Part shown: in pieces, positions 60,450-64,000 of the stretch
How the letters are laid out: every line of letters begins with the position of its first letter
Numbering within the stretch: the first letter of the stretch is position 1
DNA from: Halosolutus halophilus
GTDB lineage: Archaea; Halobacteriota; Halobacteria; Halobacteriales; Natrialbaceae
Assembly: GCF_022869805.1 (NCBI RefSeq)
Contig: NZ_CP094974.1
Span: 1,736,001 to 1,800,000 of the forward strand
Direction: 5' to 3'
DNA: 64,000 nucleotides
Translations under genes and position numbers: made by a program
Notes under the pieces: model-generated
Told to the model about the DNA's origin: nothing
The model's input: only the letters and a program-made list of their open reading frames with translations
The model's database searches: none

Positions 60450-61313
60450 TCAGTAGAACTCGCGGACGAGGTCCATCGCGTCATCGGGCGCCTCGTCCGG
60501 GATGTCGGACATATCCTCGGTGACGCCGTGCTGTTCGTGGTACGGCACCGACGTCTCGTCCCGGTACATCACGCCCTGGTACTCCTTCTCGCTGTCGAGG
60601 ACGACCTGCTTCGCGGCCTCGTAGTCGGTCGGATCGTGATCCTCCTCTTCGAGGTCGACGAGGGTGTCGCGGAAGTAGTCGTAGGTGTCGACGTCGTTGA
60701 ACGTGACACAGGGGCTGAAGACGTTGACGAAACCGAAGCCGTCGTGTTCGATCGCCTCCTGGACGATCTCCTGGTGGCGCAGCGCATCGGACGCGAACGA
60801 CTGGGCGATGAAGGTCGCACCGGAGGCGAGCGCCAGCGCGAGCGGGTTGACCGGGGGCTGTTTCGGCCCTTCCGGCGTCGTCGAGGTCTCGAAGTCCGAT
60901 CGCGAAGTCGGCGAGGCCTGTCCCTTGGTCAGCCCGTAGATGCGGTTGTCCATGACGACGTAGGACATGTCGACGTTGCGGCGGACGGCGTGGACGAAGT
61001 GGCCGGCTCCGATCGAGTAGCCGTCACCGTCGCCGCCGGCGACCATAACCTCGATGTCGGGGCGGGCCATCTTGACGCCGGTCCCGACCGGGAGCGCACG
61101 GCCGTGAACCCCGTGCAGGGCGTAGCTGTGCATGTAGGTCCCGATCTTGCCGGAACAGCCGATCCCGGCCACCACGAAGGTGTTGTCGGGATCGTTGCCG
61201 GTGTTCGCGAGGGCTTTCATCATGCCGTTCATCGTCCCGAAGTCGCCACAGCCGGGACACCACGTTGGCTGCTTGTCGGATTTGAAGTCGGTGAATCTGA
61301 CGTCGGAGCTCAT
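60450..61313 (-). CDS. korB: 2-oxoacid:ferredoxin oxidoreductase beta subunit
   Basis: 287 residues. CPGCGDFGTMNGMMKAL, GIGCSGKIGTYMHSYALHGVHGRALPVGTGVKMARPD and the ThDP/Mg motif GDGDGYSIGAGHF...DNRIYGLTKGQ are intact. Oxidative decarboxylation of 2-oxo acids, reducing ferredoxin, in complex with KorA. Length fits the haloarchaeal KorB rather than the longer PorB. Its start overlaps the korA stop by one base (TAATG). Confidence 0.92.
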   Translation of the reverse strand: MSSDVRFTDFKSDKQPTWCPGCGDFGTMNGMMKALANTGNDPDNTFVVAGIGCSGKIGTYMHSYALHGVHGRALPVGTGVKMARPDIEVMVAGGDGDGYSIGAGHFVHAVRRNVDMSYVVMDNRIYGLTKGQASPTSRSDFETSTTPEGPKQPPVNPLALALASGATFIAQSFASDALRHQEIVQEAIEHDGFGFVNVFSPCVTFNDVDTYDYFRDTLVDLEEEDHDPTDYEAAKQVVLDSEKEYQGVMYRDETSVPYHEQHGVTEDMSDIPDEAPDDAMDLVREFY

Positions 61314-63067
61314 TATGCGGGCACCTCCTCGGTGAGTTTGTCGGTGATCTCTTCGGCGAGTTCGTCCGCCTTGAAGCGAACCCCCGTGTACTTGTTGATG
61401 CGTTTCACGCGGGTAAGCACGTCGTGTTCGATCACGTCGGCGAACTGGCCGGTCGCGTTACACTCCACGACGACGACGTCGTCGGCGGCCTCGATCTCCT
61501 CGCCGAGATCCGGCCGCGGGAAGATGTAGGGGACCGAGATAACGCGGACGTCGACGTCCTCCTCTTCGAGGTAGCCGAGCGCCTCGACGAGCGCGCCCTC
61601 GTTCGAGCCCCACGAGATGACGAGGTTGTCCGCGTCCGGATCGCCGAACTCGCGGTAGTCCCAGTCTTCCTGCTCTTTGGCCGTCTCGACCTTCCGGTTG
61701 CGCTTGTCGACCTGCTGGACGCGCTCGTCCTCGTCTTCGGTCCGGCGACCGAGTTCGTCGTGTTCGAGGCCCGTGCTCATGTGTGCGCCGTCGGTCGCGC
61801 CGGGGATGGAACGCGGGCTGACGCCGTCTTCGGTGACGGCGTGAGCGCGGAATCGACCCTGGGCGTCGAGCCACTCGTCGACCTCGTCCTCGTCGACGAG
61901 TTTGCCGCGATCGATCTCGACCTCGTCCATGTCGAAGGCCTCCGGCGGGAACGTCTGTTCGGTGACCGACATCGCCAGGTCGGAGACGAGGAAGACCGGC
62001 GTCTGGTACTTCTCGGCGAGGTTGAACGCCTCGACGGTCTTCCAGAAACATTCGGTAATCGACGTGGGAGCGACGATGAACCGCGGGACCTCGCCGTGGC
62101 CGCCGTACAGCGCCATGTTGAGGTCGCCCTGTTCCTGTTTCGTCGGCATCCCGGTCGACGGACCGGAACGCTGGACGTCGGTGATGACCAGCGGCGTCTC
62201 GCTGGTCGCGACCAGGCCGAAGGTTTCGGTCATGAGGTCGATCCCGGCTCCCGACGTCGCGGTCATCGCTCGAGCGCCGCCGCGGGCGGCACCGAGAGCC
62301 ATGTTGATCGCCGATAACTCGTCTTCGGCCTGGACGACGTGCCCGCCGTAGTCTTCGATCCGTCCCGTCAGGTACTCCATGATCGTCGTCGCGGGCGTGA
62401 TCGGGTAGCCGGCGTAGAACCGGCACCCCGCGGCGAGTGCGCCCATCCCGATCGCCTCGTTGCCGTTCAGGAGGACGTAGTCCTCGTCGGTCGTCTCGAG
62501 GTTGTACCCGAGGTGGTCCAGGTCGTAGTTCTCCTCGACGTGCTCCTGGCCGAGGCGGGCCGCTTCCTTGTTGTTCTCGACGATTTTCGAGCCCTTGCCG
62601 CCGAAGCGCTTCTCGAGGGCCTCGTCCAAGTACTCGACGTCGAAGCCCGTGATCTCGCACGCGGCACCGAGCGCGACGATGTTGCGCATGATCGCACCGC
62701 CCGCGTCCTCGGCGAGCGACTTCAGCGGGACGTCGACGGCCGTCATCTCGTCGGGGATCTCGGCCTCCCACGAGCGTTCGCCGTCGTAGATGATGGCACT
62801 CCCCTCGTGGAGTTCGTCCAAGTTCTCGTCGATCGTTCGCTGTGTCAGCGCGACGAGAATGTCCAGCCGATCGACGACGCTCTGCACGTCCTCGACCGAG
62901 GTCCGAATCTTGTAGGCCGTGTACCCACCGCGGATTCGCGACGCGAAGTCTTTCGACGTGAATACGTGCCGTCCGGCTCTGGAAAGTGCCTGGGCGAAGA
63001 TTTTCCCAGTGGAGTCGATACCGTCGCCGGCCTCGCCTCCGATCGCCCAGTTGAGATCCTCAGCCAT
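61313..63067 (-). CDS. korA: 2-oxoacid:ferredoxin oxidoreductase alpha (gamma-alpha) subunit
   Basis: 584 residues from the ATG at 63067. Residues 1-~200 are the fused gamma domain (NWAIGGEAGDGIDSTGKIFAQ), the rest the alpha subunit (CRFYAGYPITPATTIMEYLTGRI). Forms the catalytic pair with KorB; length fits KorA rather than the longer PorA. 2-Oxoglutarate or pyruvate specificity is inferred from subunit size only. Confidence 0.92.
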   Translation of the reverse strand: MAEDLNWAIGGEAGDGIDSTGKIFAQALSRAGRHVFTSKDFASRIRGGYTAYKIRTSVEDVQSVVDRLDILVALTQRTIDENLDELHEGSAIIYDGERSWEAEIPDEMTAVDVPLKSLAEDAGGAIMRNIVALGAACEITGFDVEYLDEALEKRFGGKGSKIVENNKEAARLGQEHVEENYDLDHLGYNLETTDEDYVLLNGNEAIGMGALAAGCRFYAGYPITPATTIMEYLTGRIEDYGGHVVQAEDELSAINMALGAARGGARAMTATSGAGIDLMTETFGLVATSETPLVITDVQRSGPSTGMPTKQEQGDLNMALYGGHGEVPRFIVAPTSITECFWKTVEAFNLAEKYQTPVFLVSDLAMSVTEQTFPPEAFDMDEVEIDRGKLVDEDEVDEWLDAQGRFRAHAVTEDGVSPRSIPGATDGAHMSTGLEHDELGRRTEDEDERVQQVDKRNRKVETAKEQEDWDYREFGDPDADNLVISWGSNEGALVEALGYLEEEDVDVRVISVPYIFPRPDLGEEIEAADDVVVVECNATGQFADVIEHDVLTRVKRINKYTGVRFKADELAEEITDKLTEEVPA

Positions 63068-63225
63068 GTTAGGGCGAAACTTGCCCGCCACCTATGAAAA
63101 GGCTTCTGAAACCCCAGCCGATACACCGCATCAGCGGCTTCCATCTTCACTCGTCGGCGAAAAACTTCGCTCGAATCGGACGGCGAACGGAACCTCTTTT
63201 CAATCTCCCACCGAACCGGTTCGAC

Positions 63226-63891
63226 ATGAAAGGGACGCCAGTTTCCGTCGAATCGGTCCGCGAGGTCGGCCCGGACACCGTCGCGATCGAACTCGAGGCG
63301 CCCGCCGAGTTCGACGCTGTGCCCGGGCAGTTCGTATTGCTCCGTGCGGTCCCTGAGAGCGACGATCAGCGGGACGTCGACGAGGACGACGTCGTCATGC
63401 GCCACTACACGCTCTCGTCGCCGTCGGTCGGGGAAACGTTCGAGATCACCGTCGGGATCGATCCGGACGGCGACCTCTCGCCGTGGCTCGCCGATCTGGA
63501 CGGCGGCGAAACCGTGCACATCGAGGGCCCGTTCGGGACGATCACTTACGAGCGCGACTGCGACGTCGTGGCGATCGCGGGCGGTCCGGGCGTGGGGCCC
63601 GCCGTCGCGATCGCCGAAGCGGCCCACGACGCGGGCCACGACGCGATCGTCATCTACCAGGACGACGAACCGGCCCACGTCGATCGGCTCGAAGCGATCG
63701 AAGACGAGGGCGTCGACGTCCGATTCGTCGACGAGGACGCCGACGACGAACTCGCGGACGCGATCGCAACCTACCACGACGACGGCCAGGTCTACGCCTT
63801 CGGTTTCGACGATTTCGTGACGGTCGTCGCGAGCGCGATCGACGACGCGGGTGGCGACCCGGACGAGGCGCTGATCGAGAACTTCGGCTGA
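63226..63891 (+). CDS. FNR-like FAD/NAD-binding oxidoreductase
   Basis: 221 residues from the ATG at 63226; CTTTTC ~27 nt upstream fits a leaderless start. FAD domain with VPGQFVLLRAV and MRHYTLSSPS (RxYxSS-type), then an NAD domain starting VVAIAGGPGVGPAVAIAEAA. Resembles ferredoxin-NADP reductase or PyrK-like electron-transfer proteins. Divergent from korA across 158 bp, so a link to the ferredoxin reduced by KorAB is plausible. Confidence 0.88.
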   Translation: MKGTPVSVESVREVGPDTVAIELEAPAEFDAVPGQFVLLRAVPESDDQRDVDEDDVVMRHYTLSSPSVGETFEITVGIDPDGDLSPWLADLDGGETVHIEGPFGTITYERDCDVVAIAGGPGVGPAVAIAEAAHDAGHDAIVIYQDDEPAHVDRLEAIEDEGVDVRFVDEDADDELADAIATYHDDGQVYAFGFDDFVTVVASAIDDAGGDPDEALIENFG

Positions 63892-64000
63892 GTCCTGTCG
63901 ACTCCGGACCGGGCCCGCCATCGTTTGCAACTCGTCGCACTGATAAGAGGGTCGAGTAGCGACGACTGGCGATTATCCGGATTCTCTACGGGTTGGAACC

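Overview
The window comes from a haloarchaeon (class Halobacteria; a Natrialbales-like organism is plausible but not proven). The evidence is a high-GC sequence with strongly acidic proteins, many genes with a TATA element about 27 nt before the start codon (leaderless mRNAs), Tat-type lipoprotein signals, HTH-10/Bat-type regulators, HalOD1 and other haloarchaea-restricted families, and a tRNA-Trp gene with the typical ~100-nt intron. It is mostly chromosomal housekeeping sequence with one clear accessory tract.

Layout. 1-5 kb: end of triosephosphate isomerase, a TIR-domain protein convergent with a zinc/J-domain protein, small membrane proteins, an ornithine-cyclodeaminase-like dehydrogenase. 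4.9-7.5 kb: thiolase plus an HMG-CoA-synthase-like protein fused to a DUF35 domain. 8-13.9 kb: DHH phosphoesterase, Hsp20, DJ-1/PfpI protein, aldo/keto reductase, aspartoacylase-like enzyme and an RNA-binding protein. 14-18 kb: a TetR-MATE efflux operon and a YcaO cyclodehydratase-like protein. 18-22.8 kb: lipoprotein, acetyltransferase, cupin, guaB, DUF5794 protein.

22.9-28.4 kb is the accessory tract. The 3' end of tRNA-Trp is duplicated as a perfect 25-bp direct repeat 3.1 kb downstream. Between the copies lie a beta-propeller lipoprotein and a frameshifted tyrosine integrase, in sequence visibly richer in A+T. Beyond the distal repeat are small regulators (zinc finger, HalOD1, DUF7344-like) in sparse, gene-poor DNA. 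A seven-PAS histidine kinase follows.

32-51 kb: zinc microproteins, a Bat-type regulator, a membrane peptidase, an HTH-acetyltransferase fusion, YchF, UbiA prenyltransferase, a ThDP enzyme and glycolate-oxidase-like flavoprotein, a sulfatase, an F420-type oxidoreductase, an EamA transporter, a hydrolase, a frameshifted lipoprotein and an aminotransferase. 52-57 kb: a complete fixABCX electron-transfer-flavoprotein operon, with a Mrp-like protein that has lost its P-loop upstream. 57-60 kb: three HTH-10 paralogs and a DoxX operon. 60.4-63.9 kb: korAB (2-oxoacid:ferredoxin oxidoreductase), divergent from an FNR-like flavoprotein.

Functionally the window is rich in ferredoxin- and flavin-linked electron transfer (fixABCX, korAB, the FNR-like protein, the F420-type enzyme, the FAD-linked oxidase) and acyl-CoA chemistry. 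The points most worth following are the tRNA-Trp element, the active-site-degenerate HMGS-DUF35 protein beside an intact thiolase, the orphan fused YcaO cyclodehydratase, and the P-loop-less Mrp-like protein beside fixABCX.
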